Of a stretch of DNA of 64,000 nt, positions 16,604 to 25,086 are shown piece by piece (position 1 is the stretch's first letter; every line of letters starts with the position of its first letter). The position numbers were made by a program, and so were the translations under genes. The notes beneath the pieces are model-generated. The model was not told the DNA's origin, made no database searches, and was given only the letters and a program-made list of their open reading frames with translations. The DNA is from JACRAV01 sp964571235 (GTDB lineage: Bacteria; Zixibacteria; MSB-5A5; GN15; FEB-12), in contig CAZNAI010000005.1 of NCBI GenBank assembly GCA_964571235.1, positions 1-64,000 on the forward strand, in the 5' to 3' direction.

Positions 16604-16689
16604 TTCGTAGGTCACTCGCGTCTTCGCGGGTGACGTCTTCGGCATCTCGGTGGAAGGTGTCAACCCCGAAGACGGGATTGACCTACGAA
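16604..16689. mobile_element. 86-bp MITE-like element with 11-bp terminal inverted repeats
   Basis: Perfect 11-bp ends, TTCGTAGGTCA at 16604-16614 and TGACCTACGAA at 16679-16689, enclose an internal hairpin TCACTCGCG-tctt-CGCGGGTGA. The element encodes nothing. GTAGGTC openings also start the hairpins at 2072 and 21481, suggesting a family. Mobility is inferred from structure. Confidence 0.5.
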
Positions 16690-16703
16690 GAGCTCCCCTT
16701 GCC

Positions 16704-16745
16704 GTCGTTGCGAGGAGCGACGTCATCGGCGCGACGAAGCAATCT
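16704..16745. repeat. TTGCGAGGAG...GACGAAGCAAT intergenic repeat, copy 2
   Basis: GTCGTTGCGAGGAGCGA (16704-16720) and GCGACGAAGCAATCTC (16731-16746), spaced by about 10 bp. The other copy is at 5091-5122 with a shorter centre. Confidence 0.6.
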
Positions 16746-16859
16746 CTTCTGGCCATCCTGACTTTTGTACCCCACTCAAAGGGCGGGTGCCACAAAGCCA
16801 ATCTCCAGCATGATTTCCTTATAGCATCTGTTCCCGCTGTTGATTAATTTCCTTCTGCC

Positions 16860-17948
16860 GTGAAACCGCTCCGTTCCAAAATCGTATTTGCCACGTTGAT
16901 CTTGTCTGCATCTCTTTTTTTCATACAGTGCGGGTATGATCCGAACCAGCCGGTCTACGACTACACACTCAACCCCGACGGTTTCCCGGAAGCGGCGCTT
17001 TTGGTTCTACGGGGTGTCGAATCCGATTCGGTGGCGGGGTACCAACAGATCATCGGCGCTTTTGGCAACTTGTATTCAGCACAACCGCAACTATTAGACA
17101 ACCCGGATTGGCAGGTGATCATTCAGCGGCTCGGGGCCAAACTCCGGTACAAGGCGGACAATCTGGCGCTGGTAGGACTTTCGAAATATTCCGACGCCGC
17201 CGATCTGTACACACTAGCCGCTTTCGCCCGCCCCAACGACGCCCGTTCGGTCGAACAGCGCGATCTCTTCGAGGTTTGGAACCGGGCAATTGCCGACTCG
17301 CTGGTACGCACATCCGATTGGATCTCCGGCAAGGGACCCGATTTACCAACCCGACTGGGAATCGCGCGGGCATTTGTGCTTGATGACTCGCTGGCCGGGG
17401 TCTTCGCCAAGCGATACCTGATTCCCCGGCTCTTCTTCTCGACTCCAAGCCAAAAGGTGCTGGATCTACAATCACACGGTTCGCTGACCGATGCGGACCG
17501 TGCGCTGGCGAATTTGCTCGGCCTGAATGTCCGCCCACCGCAAAGCCGCCTCGCGGTTTTCAACCGGCCGTCGATTGAACTGGTCTGCGCGGAGTTTTTG
17601 CCTGCCGGCCCCGGAACGATTCGGGCCGCCATCTACTTTATCCCGCGCCAGAAGATCGACTCCAATTTCACGGTCGCACTGCGCCTGCAAGGTTCCGACC
17701 CGACTGCCTCTGGTTCCGGTGAGATCAACCTCGACTTCTTACCAGCGACGCCGACCTCGAAATGGAAAACCGGACGATTCGCTGTGGCTTTTCGCAAGTT
17801 CCGGTTTTCCGGGCGACCCGAATCGGCGATGATCGGCCTGTACGACAATTCCTCTGCTGAGCCGAGATTTGTTGAGATCGAAGGCTCAGGTGTGCGCCTG
17901 TTGACGGTTCCAACTGGCTCGCTCTCCGCCACCCGAGCGGCAAATTGA
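16860..17948 (+). CDS. Hypothetical lipoprotein
   Basis: A 362-residue protein of unknown function starting with GTG. The N-terminus is basic then hydrophobic and ends FFIQCGYDPN, giving a probable lipidated Cys24 although the lipobox is atypical. The middle part (about 45-220) looks helical, with repeats reminiscent of TPR-like packing. The last 130 residues look beta-rich, with FNRPSIELVCAEFLPAGPGTIRAAIYF and RFAVAFRKFRFSG. It follows the four-gene membrane cluster across the repeat region, so a functional link is possible but weak. Confidence 0.65.
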   Translation: MKPLRSKIVFATLILSASLFFIQCGYDPNQPVYDYTLNPDGFPEAALLVLRGVESDSVAGYQQIIGAFGNLYSAQPQLLDNPDWQVIIQRLGAKLRYKADNLALVGLSKYSDAADLYTLAAFARPNDARSVEQRDLFEVWNRAIADSLVRTSDWISGKGPDLPTRLGIARAFVLDDSLAGVFAKRYLIPRLFFSTPSQKVLDLQSHGSLTDADRALANLLGLNVRPPQSRLAVFNRPSIELVCAEFLPAGPGTIRAAIYFIPRQKIDSNFTVALRLQGSDPTASGSGEINLDFLPATPTSKWKTGRFAVAFRKFRFSGRPESAMIGLYDNSSAEPRFVEIEGSGVRLLTVPTGSLSATRAAN

Positions 17949-18019
17949 GCCCAACACAATATCCCCTTGTAATCGCCGCTGGTCTTTTCTACCTTTTGGG
18001 CGGTTAACGAGCAGTCATA

Positions 18020-18988
18020 ATGAAAGTAATTGTACCAGTCGCCGGGGTCGGTACCAGACTTCGCCCCCACACCTATTCCCAGCCCAAACCGCTTCTGCAT
18101 GTCGCGGGAAGGCCGATTATTGATCATATCCTCGAGCCAATCTCCCGCCTTGAGCCGGAGGAAGTCATTTTCGTTATCGGCCACATGGGAGAGCAGATCG
18201 AAACCCATATCCGCAAGAATTTCAGATTTGCCTGCCGGTTTGTCACTCAGGATCAATTGCTGGGACTTGGGTATGCGCTCAATCTGGCGATGACCCATCT
18301 CTCCGGCGGCCCGCTCCTGATTGTGCTTGGCGATACAATTGTCGATGCCGACCTGCGCGCTTTTGTCTCTGCCGGTCAGTATGTCCTTGGTCTGCGGCAA
18401 GTGGACGACCCGTCCCGTTTCGGAATCGCCGAAACCAAAGGCGGAAAGATTGTCGGGCTGGTTGAAAAACCGGAGCACCCAAAATCAAATTTGGCGATCA
18501 TCGGCCTGTACTACTTTCAGAACTCAACGCTCCTTAAGGACATTCTGGCCGAGCATGTGCAGTCGGGCAAAACTACCCGCGGCGAAATTCAATTCACCGA
18601 TGCGCTCGAACAGATGATCCGTGCCGGTGTGTCGTTTGTGCCGTTCGAGGTTGCGCAGTGGTACGACTGCGGAAAAGTAGAAACGATGCTCTCCACCAAT
18701 CGTCACTTGCTGGACAATATCACTTCCAGCATGGCGACGGCCGGCAACACGTTGGTTCCGCCGGTGTATATTGCGCCGAAAGCAACGGTGACCGGCTCGA
18801 CAATCGGGCCGTATGTCTCGGTCTCCGACCGGGCGGTTATTAGCGACAGTGTAATCAAGAATTCGATCATTGGCGAAGGCGCCACTGTCGAGCGATCAGA
18901 AATTGCCGATTCGCTCATCGGACGTGGTGTCACGGTGCGCGACAAAACAGGCGTACTGAACGTCGCTCTCACTCCCGAGGGAGCGTAA
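18020..18988 (+). CDS. Nucleotide-sugar pyrophosphorylase with left-handed beta-helix tail
   Basis: Joins a sugar 1-phosphate to an NTP, giving an NDP-sugar and pyrophosphate. The 322-residue enzyme starts with the signature VPVAGVGTRLRPHTYSQPKP (5-24), the nucleotide-binding GxGTR-Lx6-KP loop. LLIVLGDTIVD follows, with the metal-binding aspartate, then GLVEKPEHPKSNLA, the EKP motif. Residues from about 250 form hexapeptide repeats of a left-handed beta-helix (IAPKATVTGSTIGPYVSVSDRAVI). This is the glucose-1-phosphate thymidylyltransferase-like group; the exact sugar and base are not certain. Confidence 0.9.
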   Translation: MKVIVPVAGVGTRLRPHTYSQPKPLLHVAGRPIIDHILEPISRLEPEEVIFVIGHMGEQIETHIRKNFRFACRFVTQDQLLGLGYALNLAMTHLSGGPLLIVLGDTIVDADLRAFVSAGQYVLGLRQVDDPSRFGIAETKGGKIVGLVEKPEHPKSNLAIIGLYYFQNSTLLKDILAEHVQSGKTTRGEIQFTDALEQMIRAGVSFVPFEVAQWYDCGKVETMLSTNRHLLDNITSSMATAGNTLVPPVYIAPKATVTGSTIGPYVSVSDRAVISDSVIKNSIIGEGATVERSEIADSLIGRGVTVRDKTGVLNVALTPEGA

Positions 18989-19048
18989 CAGGTAGCGGTT
19001 GGAGCTTTTTAAATCCGAAAACAAACTTCACAGTATAGAGGGATTTTC

Positions 19049-20212
19049 ATGTCACGAGACTCATTTCTGTTTACTTCCGAATCGGTCACCGAAGGTCACC
19101 CCGATAAGGTGTGCGATCAAATCTCCGACGGTGTCCTTGATGAGATTCTCCGCCACGACCCCAAAGGGCGGGTGGCGTGCGAGACATTTGTCACGGTCGG
19201 CCTGGTGATTGTCGGTGGCGAAATCACCACCCACGCCTATGTGGATATACAAAGCCTGGTTCGAGCGGTTCTTGACGATATCGGCTACAATTCATCGGTC
19301 TACGGATTCTCCAACAAGACCTGCGGAATACTCAATGCGATCGGACGGCAATCGCCCGATATAGCGCAGGGAGTCGACACCGGCGGCGCAGGAGATCAGG
19401 GATTGATGACCGGTTACGCTTGCCGGGAAACCGACGAACTGATGCCGATGCCGATCATGCTGGCGCACAAACTATCGCGACGGCTTTCCGATGTCCGCAA
19501 GAAGGGTATTCTGCCCTATCTTGGCCCCGACGGCAAAACGCAGGTGACGCTCAAATATGAAGACGGTGTGCCGGTGTATGTCGACACGGTCGTTATCTCA
19601 TCTCAGCACACTGAGGAAATATTGGACAAGACCGGCAAAAAAATCACCGGTAAATCGCGCGATGAGATTATCGACAAAGTAGCCGGGCCAATCATCCCAA
19701 AGAAAATGATCGACAACAAAACGAAATTCCTGGTAAACCCGACCGGCAAGTTTGTGGTCGGCGGCCCGCAATCGGATACCGGCATGACCGGCCGAAAGAT
19801 CATTGTCGACACCTACGGCGGCATGGCGGCTCACGGCGGCGGCGCATTTTCAGGAAAAGATCCGACAAAAGTTGACCGCTCGGCCTGCTACATGGCGCGT
19901 CATATCGCGAAAAACGTGGTGGCGTCGGGGTTGGCATCAAAGTGCACGATTCAGATTGCGTATGCAATCGGCGTGGCCAAGCCGGTCTCGCTGATGGTCT
20001 TTACCGACCGTACCGCCCAGGTCCCGGAAAAACGGATTGTCGATCTGATTCACAAACATTTCGACCTGACCCCGCGCGGAATTATCAAGGAACTCAACCT
20101 GCTTCGTCCCATCTACCGCAAAACGGCGGCCTACGGCCACTTCGGCCGGACCGAAAAAGAATTCACCTGGGAACGAACCGACAAAGCAAAACTGCTTGCA
20201 AAGGATGCGTGA
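19049..20212 (+). CDS. metK: S-adenosylmethionine synthetase
   Basis: Makes S-adenosylmethionine from methionine and ATP. The 387-residue protein has the complete MetK layout: FTSESVTEGHPDKVCDQISD near the start, the signature GAGDQGLMTGYA, and the C-terminal ATP-binding loop GGGAFSGKDPTKVDRSA. GAGGGA stands 5 nt before the ATG. It is directly followed by the S-adenosylhomocysteine hydrolase gene, the two ends of the activated-methyl cycle. The 60-bp leader is too short for a SAM riboswitch. Confidence 0.97.
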   Translation: MSRDSFLFTSESVTEGHPDKVCDQISDGVLDEILRHDPKGRVACETFVTVGLVIVGGEITTHAYVDIQSLVRAVLDDIGYNSSVYGFSNKTCGILNAIGRQSPDIAQGVDTGGAGDQGLMTGYACRETDELMPMPIMLAHKLSRRLSDVRKKGILPYLGPDGKTQVTLKYEDGVPVYVDTVVISSQHTEEILDKTGKKITGKSRDEIIDKVAGPIIPKKMIDNKTKFLVNPTGKFVVGGPQSDTGMTGRKIIVDTYGGMAAHGGGAFSGKDPTKVDRSACYMARHIAKNVVASGLASKCTIQIAYAIGVAKPVSLMVFTDRTAQVPEKRIVDLIHKHFDLTPRGIIKELNLLRPIYRKTAAYGHFGRTEKEFTWERTDKAKLLAKDA

Positions 20213-20216
20213 TCAT

Positions 20217-21476
20217 ATGGCTGTCAAACATGATGTCAAGAATCTGAACCTCGCGTCCGAAGGGCGAAAGAAAATCGAGTGGGCCGAGCGGAGTATGCCG
20301 GTCCTCCGCCTGATCCGCGAGCGATTCGCCAAAGAGAAACCGCTCAAGGGAGTCAATATCGCCGCCTGTCTGCATGTGACGACCGAGACTTCCAACCTGA
20401 TGCTCACGCTGAAAGCCGGTGGCGCAAATCTTACGTTGTGCGCCAGCAATCCGCTCTCCACACAGGACGACAACGCTGCCGCGCTGGTTGCAGAATATGG
20501 CGTGTCGACCTTTGCGATCAAAGGTGAGGACAACAAGACCTACTACAAGCATATCAATCAGGCGCTCGATGTGAAACCGCATATCACGATGGACGACGGC
20601 GCCGATCTGGTCAGCGAAATTCACAAGAGCAGGCGCGATTTGCTCAAGACGATTGTCGGCGGCACTGAGGAAACTACTACCGGTGTGATTCGCCTTCGCG
20701 CGATGGCGCAGGACGGCGCACTCAAATTCCCCGTGATTGCGGTCAACGACAGCAAAACCAAGCATCTGTTTGACAATCGGTACGGTACTGGCCAATCGAC
20801 TATCGACGGCGTCATTCGCGCCACCAATATGCTGATCGCCGGTTCAACTGTTGTAGTCGCAGGTTATGGTTGGTGCGGACGCGGCGTGGCGGTACGAGCC
20901 AAAGGTCTTGGCGCAACAGTGATAGTCACCGAAATCGATCCGGTGAAAGCAATCGAGGCGGTCATGGATGGCTTTATCGTGGTCCCTATGTCCAAAGCGG
21001 CTCCGATTGGAGATTTGTTCATCACCGTGACCGGCAATCTCAATGTGATTCGACCGGAGCATGTCCGGCGGATGAAAGATGGCGCGATCATTTGCAATTC
21101 CGGCCACTTCAATGCCGAAATCGATCTGCCGGGCCTGGCCAAAGCCGCCTCCAAGCGCAAGATCGTTCGCCCGAATGTCGAGGAGTTCATGATCGGCAAG
21201 AAGCGGGTCTTTGTGCTGGCCGACGGTCGCCTTGTAAATCTTTCGGCCGCCGAGGGACATCCGGCGATGGTGATGGACATGTCGTTTGCCAATCAGGCGC
21301 TGGCCGCCGAGTATATGGTAAAACATCACCGTACGCTCAAGCCAAGTGTCTATGTGGTTCCGGAAAAGATCGATGCCGCGATTGCGGCGCTGAAACTCAA
21401 ATCGATGGGTACCGCGATTGATACGCTGACGCCAGAGCAGAAGAAGTACCTGGCCTCGTGGGAAATGGGAACGTGA
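20217..21476 (+). CDS. ahcY: Adenosylhomocysteinase
   Basis: Cleaves S-adenosylhomocysteine to adenosine and homocysteine with bound NAD, relieving inhibition of methyltransferases. The 419-residue form lacks the insert found in longer bacterial enzymes. Visible motifs are LHVTTETSNLMLTLKAGGA, DDGADLVSEIH, ETTTGVIRL, the cofactor loop VVAGYGWCGRGVA and NSGHFNAEID. AAAGGA lies at suitable distance before the ATG at 20217; an ATG at 20205 and a TTG at 20196 in the same frame would overlap metK. The C-terminus ends KYLASWEMGT without the usual lysine-tyrosine tail. Confidence 0.96.
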   Translation: MAVKHDVKNLNLASEGRKKIEWAERSMPVLRLIRERFAKEKPLKGVNIAACLHVTTETSNLMLTLKAGGANLTLCASNPLSTQDDNAAALVAEYGVSTFAIKGEDNKTYYKHINQALDVKPHITMDDGADLVSEIHKSRRDLLKTIVGGTEETTTGVIRLRAMAQDGALKFPVIAVNDSKTKHLFDNRYGTGQSTIDGVIRATNMLIAGSTVVVAGYGWCGRGVAVRAKGLGATVIVTEIDPVKAIEAVMDGFIVVPMSKAAPIGDLFITVTGNLNVIRPEHVRRMKDGAIICNSGHFNAEIDLPGLAKAASKRKIVRPNVEEFMIGKKRVFVLADGRLVNLSAAEGHPAMVMDMSFANQALAAEYMVKHHRTLKPSVYVVPEKIDAAIAALKLKSMGTAIDTLTPEQKKYLASWEMGT

Positions 21477-21518
21477 TTTGGTAGGTCGGGATCTTTTTGG
21501 TCCGGAGATTTCTTGTAG

Positions 21519-21547
21519 GGCGGGTTCGTCTTTGAACCCGCCTTTTT
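21519..21547 (+). terminator. Rho-independent terminator after ahcY
   Basis: Perfect 9-bp stem GGCGGGTTC (21519-21527) and GAACCCGCC (21534-21542), loop GTCTTT, then TTTTT. It abuts the stop of the convergent HD-GYP gene. It begins GTAGGGCGGG, so it may have been recruited from the intergenic hairpin family. Confidence 0.85.
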
Positions 21548-22990
21548 CTAATCCGCCAGCACGAAATCCTTCGCATCTAAGCCGTACCGCGCAGGATCAA
21601 GCAGGCGAACTATCTTTCGGTGATCGTTTTCGGCAAGCGATAAATCAGTCCAGATCGGTGATTCCAACACGCCGTTGCGGTCACCTACAATCTTAACATA
21701 CGGCCGCGACCGGTCTTGTTCGTTGTTGGTCAGAACGAGCGCGATTTCGTCAGTTGTCAAAAGCACGAGTGATCCGGCCGGGTAAATGCCTATGACATCG
21801 TTAAAAAGCTTAAGCAAAAAGGCGTCGAACTTGACAGTCATCTGATACCGCATCTTCTTCATGACGACATCGGGCGGAATACTCTTTTTCAAATATACGC
21901 GTCCAGAAGTCAGGGCATCGAATGAGTCAACGATCGAGATAATTTTCGAAAACAGGTTCGGCTCCCGGCGATGGTAATGCAAGGTCGGGTAGCCGGTGTA
22001 GTCGTTGTTGATATGATGCTCAAAGGCCGACCGTGCGCCACGCGCGGTGTGAATATCGAGCTTCATATTGCGTAGAATCGTCTTGGCGCCCAACAGCGGA
22101 TGCCGTTGCATCTGAATCCAGTCGTTTTCGTCAAAGGCGTCCGGCTTGTTAATCAGGTCTTTGGGGAGTTTCACTTTCCCGATATCGTGAAAGAGCGCCG
22201 AGAAGCCCAGTTGTGACAGACGCGGACGATCCAACCCGAGACGCACGCCAAGCGTGAGAGCGTAGACACACACGTTGGTCGAGTGGGCGTAGGTGTAATC
22301 ATCGAAATCTTTGATCGCGGTCAATTCAATCAGCGAGGATTCATCACGAGTAATATGATCGATCAGAGAATGCACCACCCGCTTGGTCTTGGAAATATTG
22401 ACATCACGCTGTTGCATCGTGTTGACCACCACTTCCTGCACAACCGACACGGCGGTAAAGAATGTCGTTCGTGCCATCGCCCGGAATTGCTTGCGGACTT
22501 CTTCGGCCGCCAGCGGAAGGTCAGCGTTGACATCTTTGGTCGACAGCAGAAGAATGTGGTCGAGTCCGAGATTTTTGATCTTGGCGGCCAGAGTCTCGAG
22601 GTTGTCTTTGTTGGGCTTTACCTCGGTCAGCGACTGGTAGTATGTCTTGAGTTCTTCTTTTGACACACCGTTTTCAAAGCGAACACCGCCAATACCCAGT
22701 TTTTTCCACTCGGCAACAACCGTCATTGATCCGGAGAGGCCTTCGTCGAATCGTACTAATTGGTGGTTGACGAAATACCGGTCGGAAATCACTTTGATTG
22801 ACACGGCAGTGTCGTCTTTTCCCATCGCCGACAGATGCGAATAGAATGTCTCCAATTGCTGGAGAAAAGTCGCGTTGTTTGCCTGCATGATGCGCGAAGT
22901 CTTGTAGAGCATAAAGAAGGCATGTAAGAGCTTTTCTTCGGTTTGCCCAGCCAATAGGCGTGTGGCCGGCGCGGCGGCAGTGCTACTCAT
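21548..22990 (-). CDS. HD-GYP domain phosphodiesterase
   Basis: A 480-residue signalling protein whose C-terminal half is an HD-GYP domain, expected to hydrolyse cyclic di-GMP. Key residues are present: His236 in YAHSTNV, HDIGK (268-272), the HP pair at 297-298, the HH pair at 325-326, GYP (333-335) and the IVDSFDALTSGRVY segment. The N-terminal 200 residues show no domain that I recognise. The start overlaps the end of the HEAT-repeat gene by 8 bp, with GGAGG 5 nt upstream inside it, so the two are translationally coupled. No transmembrane segment is visible. Confidence 0.9.
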   Translation of the reverse strand: MSSTAAAPATRLLAGQTEEKLLHAFFMLYKTSRIMQANNATFLQQLETFYSHLSAMGKDDTAVSIKVISDRYFVNHQLVRFDEGLSGSMTVVAEWKKLGIGGVRFENGVSKEELKTYYQSLTEVKPNKDNLETLAAKIKNLGLDHILLLSTKDVNADLPLAAEEVRKQFRAMARTTFFTAVSVVQEVVVNTMQQRDVNISKTKRVVHSLIDHITRDESSLIELTAIKDFDDYTYAHSTNVCVYALTLGVRLGLDRPRLSQLGFSALFHDIGKVKLPKDLINKPDAFDENDWIQMQRHPLLGAKTILRNMKLDIHTARGARSAFEHHINNDYTGYPTLHYHRREPNLFSKIISIVDSFDALTSGRVYLKKSIPPDVVMKKMRYQMTVKFDAFLLKLFNDVIGIYPAGSLVLLTTDEIALVLTNNEQDRSRPYVKIVGDRNGVLESPIWTDLSLAENDHRKIVRLLDPARYGLDAKDFVLAD

Positions 22991-24974
22991 GGGTACCTCC
23001 GAACAACAATTCGCGCCGGCGCTTTAGCGCCGCTTGCGCCTGCCGCCTGATATCCGGGCGCCACGCATTAGCGAAACGTACCAAGGCCTGCCCTGCCGAG
23101 TCGCTCTGATTATGCGCCAGCGCCAAGAGAGCCGATTTGCGCACTTCGGCCAGAATTGGATTGCGAAGCGGATTGTAGCGCCGGATCATCTGGCTGAGCG
23201 TGTTCACCGCGGCCTCTCCACCAAGAGTCGAATAGGCGATCAGGATTCGTTCTTTGTCTTCAGGCTCAAGCAGGAAAAACGGCTTTTCTGCAAGAATCTG
23301 CTCCACCGTATCGAATGCGGCCGGCCCTTGCTGGGTCGCAAGCGAACTGATAGCGGCTATTCTGATTTCGTGGTCTCGGTCGGTAGCCGCCATTTTGAGG
23401 ATATCGAGCGCTTCCGGGCCGGCATAGTTACGCAATTGGGTGACCAGCTCGAGGCGCACTGAGCGGTCTTCGTTTTCAGCCGCCCGCTTCAAAATACTAA
23501 ACGCGCTCGGGTCGCCAATTCGTGATAAGACGATAATCGCTCCGCGCACCGCCTCGGGCCGCTTGTCGGTAACGCCGCGCGAGAGAATTTGTAAATGCGC
23601 TTTTCCGATTGTTGTCAAAAAGTCGCAAATCGCTTCCCGATGAACGTCCGAGGTTACATCTCCGAGTAAGTCGGTGACTGCGCCGAGCGCTTGCCAATCG
23701 AAGAAATTTAAGTACTTGCGAAGTTCTTCCGCACCGATCTCCGGGTGCAAATTGAGCGTTTCACCGAGAATCTCCATCCGTTCGCGACTCCCGAAAGTCA
23801 TCCGCACTTCTTTGAGCTTATCCGCCCAGGCCGGGCGTTCTCTCCTGATCTTCTCCTCAAGCAAAGCGATATACTGGAGCAGTTGCACCGCGTGCCAGAG
23901 TTTCCCGGCATGCAGAAACTCTGTCGCAACCTTGGAGCAAATGGTAACGGTCTCACCAAAATCGGGAAGGTCGGTGTCCTGATGCAACATCTCCTTGCAC
24001 AGCTCAGTGGTCGCTTCCCACATATCAAAGTCGCCGTCGCGCTCAGACAACTCGCGGACTGCCCGTTCGTCTTCTTCGGATAGGCGAAGTTCGTCGTTGA
24101 GAATCAGGGTTGTGTTCACGCGTGGCGCGGAGGAAGAAACTGGCAGATTATCAAGTCCCATCGCTTCGGCCGCTTCCGCCGCCTTAAATGAAATAGCGTC
24201 GACACCCTCGACCCCGGAGAGCAAACTATTGTCACCCTGGCCGGTTCCAACGGCGTAGAACAACTGATTTCCACTTGCGCCGGGTGTACGGCGACCGCCT
24301 TGAAAAGCAATTTTCGGGCCACTATCGGAGTCGTCGATGGACGCTGAGTTTTTTTCTGAGGAGTCGCTGTCGCCGTCGGGTGTCCCTTTGAAAATTGCAT
24401 CGTACGATTCCACTTGATCGGTGCCGAACAAGACAATTCGTTGGCCTGAATTGGAGTCGCCTCCCTCCAGCTCGCGGACGTTGAAATCCCCCTGGTATTC
24501 AGCCAGCGCGATGTCTTCGAGGGTTGAGAAAACAAACCGGTTAATCCCCGATTCCCAGATCATGCCCGCCAGATCAACTGAATTGTCGTTGGAATTGACA
24601 TACGCCTTAATCATATCGAGCAGTTTGAAACCGCTCTCGACATCGAAACTCTCTTGAAAGACGAAACTGGTTATGCCGGTATCGAAAAAGAGGGCCGCCA
24701 GTGACTCTTCTTTGGTCTTGTCGATAAACACCGTTTCGCCGTCGCACACCAGCGTATCACGATTGACCTGTATCTGAATAGATCCGTACTCTTCGATGTG
24801 CTCGGACAGACGCTCGGCAAAGCTCCGCCGCATCCCGGCCGGGAGCGGATTCCCCTCGGGGTACATCGAGACCACCTTGATGACTTTGAGAAAGTCCTTA
24901 AACAAGGTCTTGATCTCGGCCATTCTCCTGGCCTTTTGAGCCTCCGTGAGAATGTTCTGTATTTTCGGTGGCAT
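22983..24974 (-). CDS. HEAT-repeat protein, partner of the HD-GYP gene
   Basis: A 663-residue cytoplasmic protein. The first 150 residues hold an alpha/beta region (FKDFLKVIKVVSMYPEGNPL, VNRDTLVCDGETVFID) resembling the N-terminal part of the HD-GYP neighbour in style (SIKVISDRYFVN). A long low-complexity Ser/Asp-rich linker follows at about 180-290. The C-terminal 230 residues carry HEAT repeats such as VRGAIIVLSRIGDPSAFSIL, VRLELVTQLRNYAGPEALDIL and IRIAAISSLATQQGPAAFD. The ATG at 24974 is used; a TTG at 25025 would add 17 residues. It probably scaffolds the coupled phosphodiesterase. Confidence 0.8.
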   Translation of the reverse strand: MPPKIQNILTEAQKARRMAEIKTLFKDFLKVIKVVSMYPEGNPLPAGMRRSFAERLSEHIEEYGSIQIQVNRDTLVCDGETVFIDKTKEESLAALFFDTGITSFVFQESFDVESGFKLLDMIKAYVNSNDNSVDLAGMIWESGINRFVFSTLEDIALAEYQGDFNVRELEGGDSNSGQRIVLFGTDQVESYDAIFKGTPDGDSDSSEKNSASIDDSDSGPKIAFQGGRRTPGASGNQLFYAVGTGQGDNSLLSGVEGVDAISFKAAEAAEAMGLDNLPVSSSAPRVNTTLILNDELRLSEEDERAVRELSERDGDFDMWEATTELCKEMLHQDTDLPDFGETVTICSKVATEFLHAGKLWHAVQLLQYIALLEEKIRRERPAWADKLKEVRMTFGSRERMEILGETLNLHPEIGAEELRKYLNFFDWQALGAVTDLLGDVTSDVHREAICDFLTTIGKAHLQILSRGVTDKRPEAVRGAIIVLSRIGDPSAFSILKRAAENEDRSVRLELVTQLRNYAGPEALDILKMAATDRDHEIRIAAISSLATQQGPAAFDTVEQILAEKPFFLLEPEDKERILIAYSTLGGEAAVNTLSQMIRRYNPLRNPILAEVRKSALLALAHNQSDSAGQALVRFANAWRPDIRRQAQAALKRRRELLFGGTHE

Positions 24975-25022
24975 AGAATGTAGTATCGGCAGACCAAAGT
25001 CGACCCTTAAGTCAATGTCGGG

Positions 25023-25054
25023 CAAATAAATAGCCGGCCCCGAGAGGAGCCGGC
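25023..25054 (-). terminator. Terminator after the nucleotide-sugar operon
   Basis: On the minus strand, GCCGGC-tcctctcgggg-GCCGGC (arms 25049-25054 and 25033-25038) is followed by TATTTATTTG. It lies 33 bp past the UDP-sugar dehydrogenase stop. Confidence 0.7.
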
Positions 25055-25086
25055 CTTGTCTCGATAAGTGACTATCCGAACCGAAG

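Larger units (their letters stand above)
16480..16859. other. Repeat-filled intergenic region
   Basis: About 380 bp without a credible gene. It holds a hairpin GCCGACCGC-tcc-GCGGTCGGT (16556-16576), an 86-bp element with inverted ends (16604-16689), and a copy of the TTGCGAGGAG...GACGAAGCAAT repeat (16704-16745). Frames crossing it are low-quality and change with the palindromes. Confidence 0.6.

Noticed and set aside
18989..19048. SAM riboswitch before metK
   Set aside because: Only 60 bp are available and no multi-stem core is visible.
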